Part shown: positions 11,541 to 22,691 of the stretch, one piece after another
Layout: each line of letters starts with the position of its first letter
Numbering within the stretch: the first letter of the stretch is position 1
NCBI GenBank assembly: GCA_018894105.1
Contig: CM032118.1
Location: 26,702,690-26,766,689, forward strand
Source of the DNA: Jacaranda mimosifolia
Lineage: Eukaryota > Streptophyta > Magnoliopsida > Lamiales > Bignoniaceae
DNA: 64,000 nucleotides
Reading direction: 5' to 3'
Translations under genes and position numbers: made by a program
The notes under the pieces: generated by a model
What the model saw: the letters and a program-made list of their open reading frames with translations, nothing else
Told to the model about the DNA's origin: nothing
Database searches by the model: none

Positions 11541-11850
11541 GGGACCCCATGACCGGATGTATATCTACGAGCAATATAAAGGTAAACAACTTTTCCTAAT
11601 TGCATCTCATGCAACTTTTGATATATTCTGCCTCACCATTTCATGTAGATCCCCTGATGGACGACCTCTACATTACTCGGTGTTAAGTAAAACCTACTAA
11701 TCAATCTTCGATTTGAGACGGGCACCACAACATCCCCCATGACTGAGTGTATAATGTGTAGGCGTTCTCAAATAAAATGTGCATCTCATGTAGAGTGTAT
11801 GGTCACAACTTTCACCTAAGTATGACCCCTATGACCAGATGTATATCATA
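11541..11850 (-). repeat. Four leader iterons of element F (divergent core)
   Basis: Motifs lie at about 11541-11568, 11645-11670, 11729-11756 and 11821-11850. On the minus strand their cores read like ATACATCTGGTCATAGGGG. Positions, spacing and flanks match the iterons of G, A, B and C, but the core sequence is specific to this element. Confidence 0.65.
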
Positions 11851-12707
11851 CAAAGGTAGTAGCATCATCATGCCATATACTATTGGTAGAAGGCTTGGAT
11901 TAATTAAAACTCTTTTAATTTGTATCCATTTTGACTTAATATTAGTAATACACTTAGACATTCTAAGTGGAGGGTTTTTGCTTGCAAAGATCTCATCATT
12001 TTATCTTCTTATTTAGGTTTTCTATATCCTAAACATGCATCTCATACATCAATAGGATACGGAAAGCATAAATAAATAAATGCGCCTAGCATGCTCCTAG
12101 GGTGGGATGACCATGAGCCTAACCAAGTGGTGCACTTAGAGCCATAGGTGCACCACCTAGTTGATTTTAGATGGGTTGATTAAATCTAGCTATTACATGA
12201 TCATATCCCATACATTCATGGGGCTTCAAAAATCTCCATGCCTCCATTCGCCTCCATTGCTCCATGTAACTTTTACATGAATAGGAAATCCTCACTCCTA
12301 GTGATTCTACTCTCATAACAATTACAAGGTAGAAATTAAGAGGCATGCAAGCCTCAATTTAATACAACCCATTTCAAAAATTTGAAACAATATAAATCAA
12401 TATTAAAGGCTCATGATCATCCCCATTCATTCATCATCTGTTCAACAATTAAATGAACAATAAACAAATATAGAATTAACAATTAATTCCATCAATTAAA
12501 TGCTTATCTCATAAACAAATAATTGAACAAGCATAATATTTATGCCATTATTGGAAGATGAACTTTAACCAATTTTCAAAGGCATTCAAAAATGTCAAAC
12601 ATAATTTTGAGAACTTGCACAACGTTTGTGCATCTATCATGTGTGGTGCAAACACATTTTAAGCACAAAAGGAATTGGAAAAATTACTCAAAATTCACCA
12701 AAACCAA

Positions 12708-12803
12708 AAAATAGGGGCTTCCGCCTAGCCTAGGTGCACAGCTGGGCAGGCCGCGAGCATAGTGTGCGCACAGTGCCCGGCCTGCTTGGCAGCCCCCTAT
12801 TTT
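12708..12803 (-). other. GC-rich foldback in leader of F
   Basis: This is an island of high GC in AT-rich DNA. Outer arms are ATAGGGGCT (12711-12719) and AGCCCCCTAT (12791-12800), with A/T runs extending both. Inner arms are GCAGGCCG (12746-12753) and CGGCCTGC (12778-12785). Other leaders have GC-rich islands at the corresponding place with different sequence (B about 52010-52090, C about 56195-56340). It is possibly an RNA structure in the genomic transcript, which is inference only. Confidence 0.55.
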
Positions 12804-13314
12804 GGGGCTACCAAGTGAATCAAGTTATTTTTCCACTCAACTTTCATGCAACAATAGTTTTAGCACATGTTCTCAACACTTAAACACACATTATAGATGA
12901 ATTTTCAGATTTAAAACCTCTATTAAAAAAGGAAATTCAAGTGCTCAATCATGCCTTCAAAAATTAGAAAAAGCTAGAATCAAATTCTTCAAAATCTCCA
13001 ATACAACTCCAATCAAATTTGATCCAAAAAATGGCCAAAACTATTTTGATCAAATATCAACATGCTATATCACCATATAATGTCAATAAATGCTAAATCA
13101 ACATTAAACATTTATCACTATGAATTGAAACATACTAAAACATGAATCAACACTTAAATCACATAATAGCATGCTATCAATTCATCAAGCAATAGAGCCA
13201 CCAGCATCATCATCCAAACACTCCAATCCATGGCTTGGATCAATTTTTTTGGTGATATTGATCAATTCATCACATAAACCAATCAAACAATAATCCAAAA
13301 CATAGTATGAAAAT

Positions 13315-13327
13315 GGCTCTAATACCA
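13315..13327 (-). other. Primer-binding site of F (initiator-Met tRNA)
   Basis: On the minus strand this reads TGGTATTAGAGCC, two bases inside the 5' LTR. The plant copia consensus complementary to initiator Met-tRNA is TGGTATCAGAGC, so there is one mismatch. It fixes element orientation and the LTR boundary at 13330. Confidence 0.88.
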
Positions 13328-13329
13328 CT

Positions 13330-15545
13330 TGAAGGCTATAGTAGCATTAGGATCCATAAATCAAAACTTCATAAGCTTGAAATTAACTAATATACTCGAG
13401 CTCCCAAGGATCTAGCCATGATATAGATCTGGATTAGGATGAAGAATTACGTCTCGTAGCTCAAAAACAAAGAGAAGATCAACTATCTCTCACGAATTCA
13501 GAAACTGTCTGGAACTAGCATAGTGGAAAGACGACAACGTTTTCCCCGGATAAATTGCTCCAAAAATCACAAAATTAAAAATGGAATACCTCAACCCATA
13601 TAAAAAGATACTTTGAAAAATTGGAGCCAAAAATCCTTCTGGAGCGTTCCACAAAAATTCTCCAACCGGAAGCTGCTGCAGGTGGATCTCCAAAACCGAG
13701 CAAGTCAATCGCCTTGCCTCTATTGAAACAATCCGCACTCCAAAAAATCTTCCAATTTCCCCTCACTAGAAGCTGGAGTTAGAGAATAGAAAATGAGATA
13801 GAGGAGACTGATTTTTAGGTTGGGAAGAAGAAGGAATGCAAAGCTTCAACACATGATGCAATGCATGGAGAGAGAGATTTTGGAGGGAACGCAAGAGTCT
13901 AATTCTCACACTTTCAGCAATGCTTATTCGAATTTTTCACACTCTCTATATCCTAGATGGCATCACACCTTTCTCAAGGCGACCACCCAAGTGGCATGCC
14001 AAGTTGGCAAGATTCAAATTCAAGTCTTACTTGAATTTCAAGTGCATTTCAATTTCATTTAGAATCTAATTCCAAATTAATTAAGATGCTTATTCAAATG
14101 AACACTTCATTTAAATTTTCCCTCCCAAAATTATTCTTCCCATTAATTAAATTAAACCCTTTAAGTTAATTAATCAACCTTTGATTTAACTCTTAAATCA
14201 AATAAGATTAATCTTAAGCTTAAGTTAGTCAACTTAACTCTTTAAATCAACTCATCCAATTGATGGTCAATATAGTACCAAATAACTAATTCCTTAATTA
14301 TCGGTCCAATTTAAACTTTAAATTAGTTGATTAATTTAACACTTAAATTAATCAAACAAAAATTGACCGTTGGATTGGAACCTTGAAAAATCGGTCACCT
14401 AAAGTTGAATTTTTCTAACACTTAGAAATTTTGATCTACCAATTTTGGAAGCTATTTGGATTTTGTGTGTGACCCAATAGGTTCTACCATTCATTGGACA
14501 TGGGCTCACAACTCTTTGTGACCTTTGAATATCTTATATTCATTTTAGTTTAAAACTCTTTTTAAACTAATCGACTCGATTCAATTAATCTCATTAATTG
14601 AAGAGTACCCAATTTTCATGTTTGATGTCCAACCTCAAGCCCATGGAGCCCAGCTAATTGGCCAAAATGAATATTTCGGAGAACTATCATAGCTTTACGC
14701 GTTCCATGCAAATATGGTCATTTCATCTCCTATCTCCCGAAAGAGGCCCAAGGCAAGATATTTGTCGGCTCCCTAATAGCCTCGATACTACGTCTCTATT
14801 CTCAATGTTTGATTCCCTTGTGTGACCTCATTTTTGGAAAACTCCTTTTCCAAATTGTCACACCACCTTGTGCACGGATTTCTTGGAATCAATCATTATA
14901 GAACACATAGGAGATGTACTCGCTCTTCACAAAAGCGATGAGTCGGATTCCATCTTGGATCTCACAAACCTCCATGCCAAGTAGCTCATACCAACCTCAA
15001 CCCGAAAGACCTGCTAAGTGGTCAATGAAGAGTCAAAACATGAGGATCGGACACAAAGTTACCATGGATCCTCAGGTAAGAGGACTAATAATATGCACTA
15101 GCATAAGGAGAGAATTGATCACTACCGACTTGCCACTACGGCTATCTAGTGAATTCTCTAGAGGGTCTTCAATGCCTTGTTCTCTAACAAGCACTCACCA
15201 ACATGCACCCTATCTCATACAGATTTCTCATGGAACGGAGCAATATCCAACTCTTGGATTTATGCATCTTTAGTGCAAGTCTATCCGAAAATTAGATGCC
15301 CCATCTCCAATGATCCTATGACTTGAAAGATTTAAAATCACGACTGTGTAAGACTTATTCCATGGTCATCAAACCACGTCTTGTAGTCATGTGTGATCTA
15401 AGGGCTTCATCCAAATGCAAGTGAAGTAATATGAAGCATAAAATGAAGATGGCTATATAAAGAATATCATTTAATCAAGATTTTTTTACAAGGAAATAGA
15501 TTTTACAAGGCCAATCCGATTGGCTTGCTAGGCACTATTCCAATA
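13330..15545 (-). repeat. 5' LTR of element F
   Basis: The LTR has 2216 bases with TG at 13330-13331 and CAATA (relatives CAACA) at 15541-15545. The inverted-repeat train is at about 14140-14370. The TATA region near 13945-13955 is shortened relative to the 3' LTR, so the promoter may be damaged. The ORFs at 13490-13766, 13820-14062 and 14914-15273 are LTR shadows. Confidence 0.9.
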
Positions 15546-15965
15546 GTTTGGTGTGTGAATCATATCAATAGAGGCAAAGCACTTGACTTGCTCAGTTTTG
15601 GAGATCCACTTGCAACTACTTCCGGTTGGTGATTTTTTCTGGAGCGATCCAGAAGGCTTTTTGGCTCTAATTTTTTATAGTATCTTCCCAGTGTGTAGAG
15701 GTGTTCCAGATTTAATTTTGTGATTTTTGGAGTAGTTTAGCCCAGGAAAACGTTGCCATCTTTCCATTATGCTAGTTCTGGACAGTTTCTGGATTCATGA
15801 AAGATAGTTGATCTTCTCTTTGTTTTTGAGCTACAAGAGGTAACTCTTCATCCTAATCTAGATCTATGGCATAACTAGATCCTTGGGAGCCTGAGTAGCT
15901 TAGTTAATTTCAAGTTTATGAAGTTTTGATTTATGGATCCTAATGCTACTCTAGCCTTCAGAGAT

Positions 15966-17895
15966 GTGGTATGGTAAAGAACTCTCTTACCACTACCTAA
16001 GGGTTTGGAGGTCTCCGGCTTACGTGAGACGGATAGTAGGAGACAAGTTAGATAATAGATCCACCTTGTGCAAGTTTGTGTGATACCCAAGAGAGTCTAT
16101 TGGTTATTACATCTGTGATCCTTCGGAAGAAAAGGTGTTTGTTTCGTGGAATGCCACCTTTTTGGAAAAAGGATTTTCTATTGGATAGAAATGATGTTGT
16201 TGTTGAACTTGATGAAGTTCAAGATGATCAGCAAATGCCATAAGCAGTAAAAATGAATAAATATCAAAGAGCCTTACACATACCTCTAAGAAGGTTAGAC
16301 CAGATCAAGAAGCGACCTAAAATGTTCGATTCCTTCATGAGACTGGCAAATCAGATAGTGATCCAAAGATCTATGAGAAAGCTATGTTGAACATAGACTT
16401 GGGACATTAGCTTGATGCCATGAGATCTGAAATGGACTCCATGTACTCCAACAAAGTATGGACTTCGTTAGATCTACCGAAGGGAATAGTTCTCGTTAGT
16501 TGCAAGTGGTCTATAAGCAAAACCTAGGAGTCGACGAAAAGGTAGTGACCTTTAAGGCACGACTAGTGGCAAAAGGTTACATTCAAAAACCTAGTATTGA
16601 TTTTGAGAAAACCTTTTTCACTGGTCGCAATGCCTAAGTCCATTTGGATTCCACTTGCCATAGGTGCATATTATGACTATGAGATATGGCAAATGGATGT
16701 GAACACTGCTTTCCTCAATGATAATATTGAAGAAGAAATCCATATAGAGCAAGCACAAGGTTTTACATTGAGAAGAGTGAATAAAAGTTTTGCAAACTTT
16801 GGAGACCCATTTATGGACTCACACAAGCGTCGCAAAGATGGGGCATATGTTTTCACAAGATAGTCAAATCATTTGGCTTTGTCAAAAATGTGTATGAACC
16901 ATATGTGGACATAAAAGCTAGTGGAAGTAGTATACAATTTATTGTACTTTATATCGATGACATCCTTCTCATTGAGAATGAGGTAGGAATGTAAAAGTGT
17001 ACTAAAGCGTAGATATCTACATAATTCTCCATGAAGGATTTAGGAAAACCATCCTGCATATTAGGAATATGTATCTGTAGAGATAGATCGAGGAGAATAT
17101 GGGGCTTTCCCAAACTCAGTACATTGATTAAATACTAAAGAGGTTTAGTATAGAAGAATCTATTTGGAGACTCCTTCCCATAGGATATGGCATTCGTACC
17201 TCCAAGTCTATGGCCCCCAAGACTGAAGACGAGAGACAGATGATGTCCCATATACCTTATGCATCTGCCACATGGAGCATAATATATGTATTTCAATATA
17301 CAAGATCGGACGTGGCACACACTCTAAGTGTTACGAGCCATTCCCAATTCAATTTTGGTGAGAGTCACCAGACAGCCGTAAATGCAATCCTTAAGTACTT
17401 AAGAAGGACTAAGGACATGTTTTTGGTAAACGACAATAGAGAATTGAAACTCGAGGGGTTTTTGAATTCTAGTTTTCAATTTGATGTAGATGACCTAAAA
17501 TCCACTTCTAAATTTATATTTTGCCTTAATAGTGGCGCAGTGAGTTGGAAGAGTTCTAAACAAGATATCACGACTGACTCTACCACTAAGGTGAAGTAAT
17601 TTGTGGTTTTGTAAATCGCAAATGAAGGTGTTTGGAAGAATAACTTTATCCAAGAGTTGGATTTAGTGCCTAATGTACATGAGCCCATAGTTATCTTCGA
17701 ATGATAGCTTAGGACTTGAGCCAAGATCTCATCAATGATCCAAACACAATATTCAATTGATAGAGGCAACATCTGATTGGATAAAGTTGCCTTAGAGGAG
17801 AATATAGCAGAACTATTGTTTAAACCCCTATATGCAAATAGTCTTTAAAGGACATCTTGAGAAGATGGGCCTTAAGTCTATGGAGAATTGACTTT
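15966..17895 (+). pseudogene. Integrase C-terminus, RT and RNase H of element G (broken)
   Basis: Coding resumes after solo LTR S1 with WYGKELSYHYLRVWRS, the integrase C-terminal part, then runs through several frame breaks. RT keeps both catalytic signatures: QMDVNTAFLND (within the open stretch 16597-16863) and YIDDILL near 16945-16970. RNase H is open at 17210-17599, with the first acidic segment altered to NSSFQFDVDD and the STTEA glutamate changed to valine/lysine before a stop. The last residues (LEKMGL) lie just before the polypurine tract. Confidence 0.83.
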
Positions 17896-17898
17896 AGG

Positions 17899-17911
17899 AC
17901 AAGTGGGAGAT
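17899..17911 (+). other. Polypurine tract of element G
   Basis: The stretch contains AAGTGGGAGA directly before the 3' LTR and matches the tract of F on the opposite strand. Confidence 0.8.
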
Positions 17912-20180
17912 TTTTAGATTAGTACCCTGCAAGCCAATTAGATTGGCCTTGTAAACTATTTCCTTGTAAGACAATCTTAATTGAATGATATTTATTATAT
18001 GGCTCTCTTCATCTTATGCTACTTATTTACTTCATTGGCATTTGGATGAAGCCCATAAATCACATAAGACTATGGGGCTTGATTACACATTGGATTGTGA
18101 TCACGGAATAAGTCTTACACGATTGTGATCTTAAATCTTCTAAGTCATAGGATCTTACGAGATAGGACATCTAAGATCCGGATAGATTTGCACTGATGAT
18201 GCATAAATCCAAGAGTTGGATATTGCTTCGCTTCATGATCAACCCCATATGAGATATGGATGCATGTCAGTAAGTGCTTGTTAGAGAACAAGGTACTGAA
18301 GACCCACCTGGAGAATCCACTATATAGCCGAAGTGGCAAGTTAGTAGTGGCAAGTTAGTAGTGGCAAGTTCTCTAGCTTATGCTAGTACATATTATTAGT
18401 CATTTAACTTGAGGATCTATAGTAACCTTTTGTTTGATTCTTATGCTTTGACTCTTCCTTGGTTACATAACAAGCCACTCGGGTTAAGATTGGGCTTGAG
18501 TTACTAGATATGGAGGTTTGTGAGATTCGAGATGGAATCCGACTCCTCGCTTTTGTAAAGGGCGAGTGCATCTCCTATGTGTCCTATAATGATCGATTCC
18601 AAGAAATCCTTGCGCAAGGTGATGTGACAATTTAGAAAGGTGTTTCCAAAGATAAAGTCACTAAGGGAATCGAACATTGAGAGTAGAAGCATAGAATCGA
18701 GGCTATTAAGGAGCCGACTAATATCTTGTCCTAAGCCTCTTTCATGGAGATAGGAGATACAATGATCGTATTTACATGGTACGTATGATGCTAGAATGGT
18801 TTTGCAAGAACATTTATTTTGGTCAATTAGTTACGCTCCATGGGCTTGAGGTTGGACATCGACTATGGAGATTTGGTACTCTTCAATTAATGAGATTAAT
18901 TAAATTGAGTCGCTTAGTTTAAAGGAGTTTAAACTAATGTGAAAATTTGATATTCCATAAGTCACAAGGAGTTCTGAGCCCATGTTCAATGAATGGTAGA
19001 ATGTAATGGGTCACACACAAAAGCCAAATACAAGACTTATTGTAGGAAGGAGAATTTTGTAGGTGTTAGAAAAAATTCACTCTTGATCGAATTTGAAGGA
19101 GGCAAAAATTGAAGTCATTTTTGGCTTGATTAATTTAAAAGTTAAATTGGTCAATTTAATTTAAGAGTTAAATTAAGATCAATTAATTAAAAGTTAATTA
19201 ATTGATATCACATGACTATCAATTGGTCAAATTAATTTAAGAATTAAATTAATTTTGACTAGGTTAAGGAGTTAAGCACTTTGACTTAAGAGTTAAGTCA
19301 AAGTATTATTGATTAAATTAAAGTGTTTAATTTAATTCAATTAGAGAGTTAATTTTGGAAGAGAATTGATGAATGAAGGGTTAGTTTAATATATAAATTA
19401 GAATTCATTTGGAAGACATTTCATGAGTTGAAACTTAAATTCCAAATGACATTTAAATTCATACATCACTAATTTTTAGTGGCTACCTTGGCATGGACAT
19501 GTGGTGTCCCCTCCTTGAGATGGTGTGTGACCACACACCACCCTCTTCCTATATATAGATATAGGAGGGGGGCAGGCCACTATGCATGAAAATTTCTAGG
19601 TGTGAATTATTCTCTCAACAACAAACTTTGTCAGTGGGCATCTAATAATTAGATTCTCCACAAACCTCTGCAACCTCCCTCATTCTCCTTTCTATACTTG
19701 GCCTTCTTTTCTCCATTTCTCTACAAATATCTCCAGCTATTTTTGTAGAAAAAGAGTCATTCCATGTGATGTATGAACTATCTTGTTAGAGGCAAAACGT
19801 TTGGGTTGCTATTGCTCTTGAAGAAGCAATTTCTGGCAGCCGTTTGCAATGAGTTCTGGGTAAACTTATTTTGTTCTGATTGAGCTAAAATTTTTGTTGT
19901 AGAATCTTAAAGGTGTTGAAGGAATACAATAAAATTTTTAGCTCAAAAGGAGAAGTTTTACTGGGGGAAATTCGTCGGTATTTCTATTGCGCAAATGAGG
20001 TGACAACTTCAAGAGTTGAAGGATGTTCTTCTTTGTTCCTTGATTTTCGGTTTCATCAAGGTATTTTCCTATCTAAATCTGAATCCTATGTATGTCTAGA
20101 TCCTTGTAGATGTGTGTGGGCTACTTTTATTCAATTTTGTTTTTTAATTTTAATAGATCCTAACGTCATACATTCCTTCA
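17912..20180 (+). repeat. 3' LTR of element G
   Basis: The LTR is about 2.27 kb. The left terminus is decayed (TTTTAGATTAG, where relatives have TGTTGGAATAG) and the right terminus is CATTCCTTCA at 20180. It holds the inverted-repeat train at about 19135-19330, including a perfect 12-base-arm hairpin at 19229-19255 with loop GAA, a promoter dyad at 19521-19540 (TGGTGTGTG and CACACACCA) and a TATA stretch at 19550-19563. The ORF at 19913-20245 lies in U5 and runs past the LTR end, so it is not a gene. Confidence 0.85.
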
Positions 20181-20526
20181 AGCAGCTCATGCCCATTCAC
20201 CAACTGAACAGCCCGCTAAGTGACCAGGGAGGAGTCAAAGCATGAGAACCCAAAACAAGGTTACCATGAATCCTCAGGTCAGAGGACTAACTATACACAC
20301 TATCATAAGCTGAAGAACTTGCCATTACCATGCTTGAATTAAAATCAGGCCAACATATGAAATAACACTTAAACAAATATTAACAAATGTCAATTCAACA
20401 CAAAAAGAGCCACATGCAAAATCATCCAGACAATTAAATTCATCAATTGAATCAAGCATTTGGAGATTTAGAATCAATTTAGCACATTAATCAATTCACT
20501 AAAATCCAAATTCAGGCATGAAATAA

Positions 20527-20538
20527 GCTCCGATACCA
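20527..20538 (-). other. Primer-binding site of element H
   Basis: The minus strand reads TGGTATCGGAGC, one base from the consensus TGGTATCAGAGC, adjacent to the LTR end at 20541. Confidence 0.85.
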
Positions 20539-21246
20539 CTTGAAAGAAGGAGTAGGATTAGGATCCAAAATACAAAACAAAAAATAGGAAAAATATAACC
20601 AAACTACTCCATCCCAAGGTTCATATTCATGCTCCAAATGAGGATTTAGATGCAAAAAAATTGCCTTTCTAGAGCGACACAAACAAACTGAGAAGATCAC
20701 TCTACTGAACACTTCAAAGGATGATCTACACACAACAGACGATGCCATGGTTGGTCCCCCTTCCTAAGCTAAAAATTTTGGCAAATTTAGCAGGTTGCAC
20801 CACCACAAACACAATGAGTTGCTGCTAAAATTTTGCTAAAATCAGAAACTCCCTGGTCACCTAAATCTACTTCCAAAAACAAGTGCAAATAATAATCACT
20901 AAGGAATTCTTAGTCCTCCAAATATAGGATCTCTAATGGCAAAGTCCACACACCTTGGGCAAGCACTAAATCAACCTAACTTATGCTAGAACAAGAGAGA
21001 AAGAAGGTGATAGGAGGCGTTGATGGAAGTGAGAGGGAAATGAGAGAATTTTCTGTGAATCTTTACCACATGAATATCATACTTTTGGAGGGAAATGATG
21101 AGTATGCCAACTTCTCCTTAGGTGGCCGGCCAAGTGGCCTATTTGCAGAGGTGAGAGGATGCTAGCTAGCATCACACCTCCCATGCTAGTTGGCTAACTT
21201 GTCAACTTGCATGTGTTGCATTTCATCTTATAAAATGACATTCTAA

Positions 21247-22691
21247 GGGTGTGCTTGCTAGTGAGATTTTCTCTCACAAGCCACCCTCGAAAGACGTTTT
21301 TCTTGAAAATGTGTGGTTGCCTATGGGAAGTTTTTTCATCTCATAGGCTGACTTCAAAAAAATTTCTTGGAGCTATGTTTTCTCCTCCTCACCCACACTT
21401 CCCCCATCTTTATTATTCACCTAAAAAATTGCGGTTTTCTATGCGAGATTTCTTCTTCAAATTTCCTAAAAATTTGAGAGAATATTTGAGAAAAATCTTG
21501 AAGGTTGTCTTTTGGGTTGTCAAATTACATAAACATATAATATACATATATATAATAATATAGATGAGTATATAGATAAATTTAAGTGCAATGTATTTGT
21601 TTATATATAATTATTCAATGGTAAATAATAAATAGGTGTAAAAATAATTATGTGCATAATAAAATTAAAGTATATGTATATGCATTGTTTGCAAAAAGTT
21701 ATTTTCATATTATAATTAGTTGCACTTAATAATTTAATATTCAAATATAAATTGTTTCACAATATAATTATTTATAAATATAATTTAATATTTAAAAATT
21801 AATTCAATTTCTTATTTAATTGTATAAAAGTGTATAATTTTATTTACACTTTAATTTTTTTAAATGTTAATAAAATAGTTTATTATATTATATTTTATTA
21901 TGATACAATACAGGATATTTTAGATTATATTTCATTCATGTTAATTTATTCTAAAGAATATATATATGTACAATATTATATAATATTTATATAAATTTAC
22001 TCAACAGTAAAATAATAAATATATTATATATATTCATATTAATACGTATTTTACTATTAATAATCATTGTCTGCATAATAAATTAAAGTATTACATGTTA
22101 CATTGTTTATAGAAAATTATTTTCATATTTATAATTATCTGTCCACATTATTTTTTAATATTTAAATGGAAAATTTTCATATTATAATTAGTCACAGTTA
22201 TATTTTAATATTAAAAGATAAATTATTTTACAATATAATTAGGTAAACATATATTTTAATATTTTCAATTTAATTTGATTTCTCAATATTTCATTATATA
22301 AAGGTGTAATGTTATTTACACTTTAAATTATTTAAAATGTTCATAAAATAAATTATTCAAGTAATTCAATACTAAATTTCATTATATATTACAGAATATT
22401 TTAGGTAATATTAAATTAATATTAATTTATTCTACAACAATGTATATATAAATATATAATATTCCTTACACATAAAAAAAAAACTCATAACCAATTACCA
22501 TCTTTTAAATTTTTCTCATAAAAAATCTCACAAGCAATCACTGCCTTATAACACTAACATGTCATAACAACTGTAATCATTACACTTTTACCTCACAAAC
22601 AATCACTCCCTCATAAAAAAAAATCTCAATCTCACAAACAAAAAAATCTCACTATTTCCTTTAAGAAATGAGAACACAAGTAATCACACCC
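21247..22691. mobile_element. Non-autonomous PIF/Harbinger-like element in the H LTR
   Basis: This 1445-base insert begins GGGTGTGCTTGCTAGTG and ends in the imperfect inverse of that (the complement of the right end begins GGGTGTGATTACTTGTG). It is flanked by TAA on both sides (21244-21246 and 22692-22694). A 3-base TWA duplication with such termini is typical of PIF/Harbinger. The flanking LTR sequence joins smoothly once the insert and one TAA are removed. No transposase is encoded; the 104-codon ORF at 21249-21563 starts in the terminal repeat. The middle is very AT-rich and holds two imperfect tandem units of about 460 bases (about 21530-21985 and 21986-22460). GTGAGAT/ATCTCAC words recur near both ends. 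Confidence 0.72.

Larger units (their letters stand above)
11353..13314 (-). other. Untranslated leader of element F
   Basis: This is about 1.96 kb between PBS and gag without a coding region, far longer than the leader of a typical copia element. It contains the iteron set (11541-11850), a block shared with all other copies (about 12090-12180) and a GC-rich foldback (12708-12803). Plus-strand ORFs at 11355-11552 and 11777-12016 have no support. Confidence 0.75.
5286..15545 (-). mobile_element. Full-length Ty1/copia element F (10.26 kb)
   Basis: This is the only complete member of the dominant family in the window. On the minus strand it reads: 5' LTR (13330-15545), PBS, about 2-kb leader, gag, protease, integrase, RT, RNase H, polypurine tract and 3' LTR (5286-7510). 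The flanks are a perfect GTTTG target duplication (5281-5285 and 15546-15550), and the flanking sequence on both sides is one LTR (S1). Domain order, integrase before RT, is diagnostic of Ty1/copia. Over the first 130 bases the two LTRs differ at roughly one site in ten by eye, so this is not a recent insertion. The lineage within copia was not assigned. Confidence 0.93.
3456..15960 (+). mobile_element. Solo LTR S1 inserted in G pol, itself split by element F
   Basis: The LTR begins TGTTAGAATAG at 3456 and ends CTAGCCTTCA at 15960. Its own sequence is 3456-5285 plus 15551-15960, about 2.24 kb, the full LTR length for this family. A perfect 5-base target duplication GAGAT flanks it (3451-3455 and 15961-15965), and integrase coding resumes directly after the right copy. 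No internal region belongs to it, so it is a solo LTR left by LTR-LTR recombination. Element F lies inside with its own duplication GTTTG. Confidence 0.9.
1..20180 (+). mobile_element. Ty1/copia element G, outer host of a three-level nest (5' end outside window)
   Basis: This is a sense-strand copia element of the dominant family. It reads in order: leader (1-1642), gag (from 1643), protease and integrase (to 3455), then after an interruption the integrase C-terminus, RT and RNase H (15966 to about 17895), a polypurine tract and a 3' LTR ending at 20180. The interruption is solo LTR S1, which in turn holds full-length element F. Codons on either side of the interruption belong to one integrase segment, and the 5-base duplication GAGAT flanks the insert. 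The 5' LTR and PBS lie left of base 1. All coding parts are degenerate. Confidence 0.85.

Noticed and set aside
19913..20245. 110-codon ORF
   Set aside because: It starts in U5 of the G LTR and ends in unrelated flanking LTR sequence.
21261..22652. Alternative element ends: TAGTGAGATTTT and its inverse with a TA duplication (mariner-like)
   Set aside because: Comparison with uninterrupted LTRs places the insert edges further out at GGGTGTG with TAA, so the inner match is a subterminal repeat.
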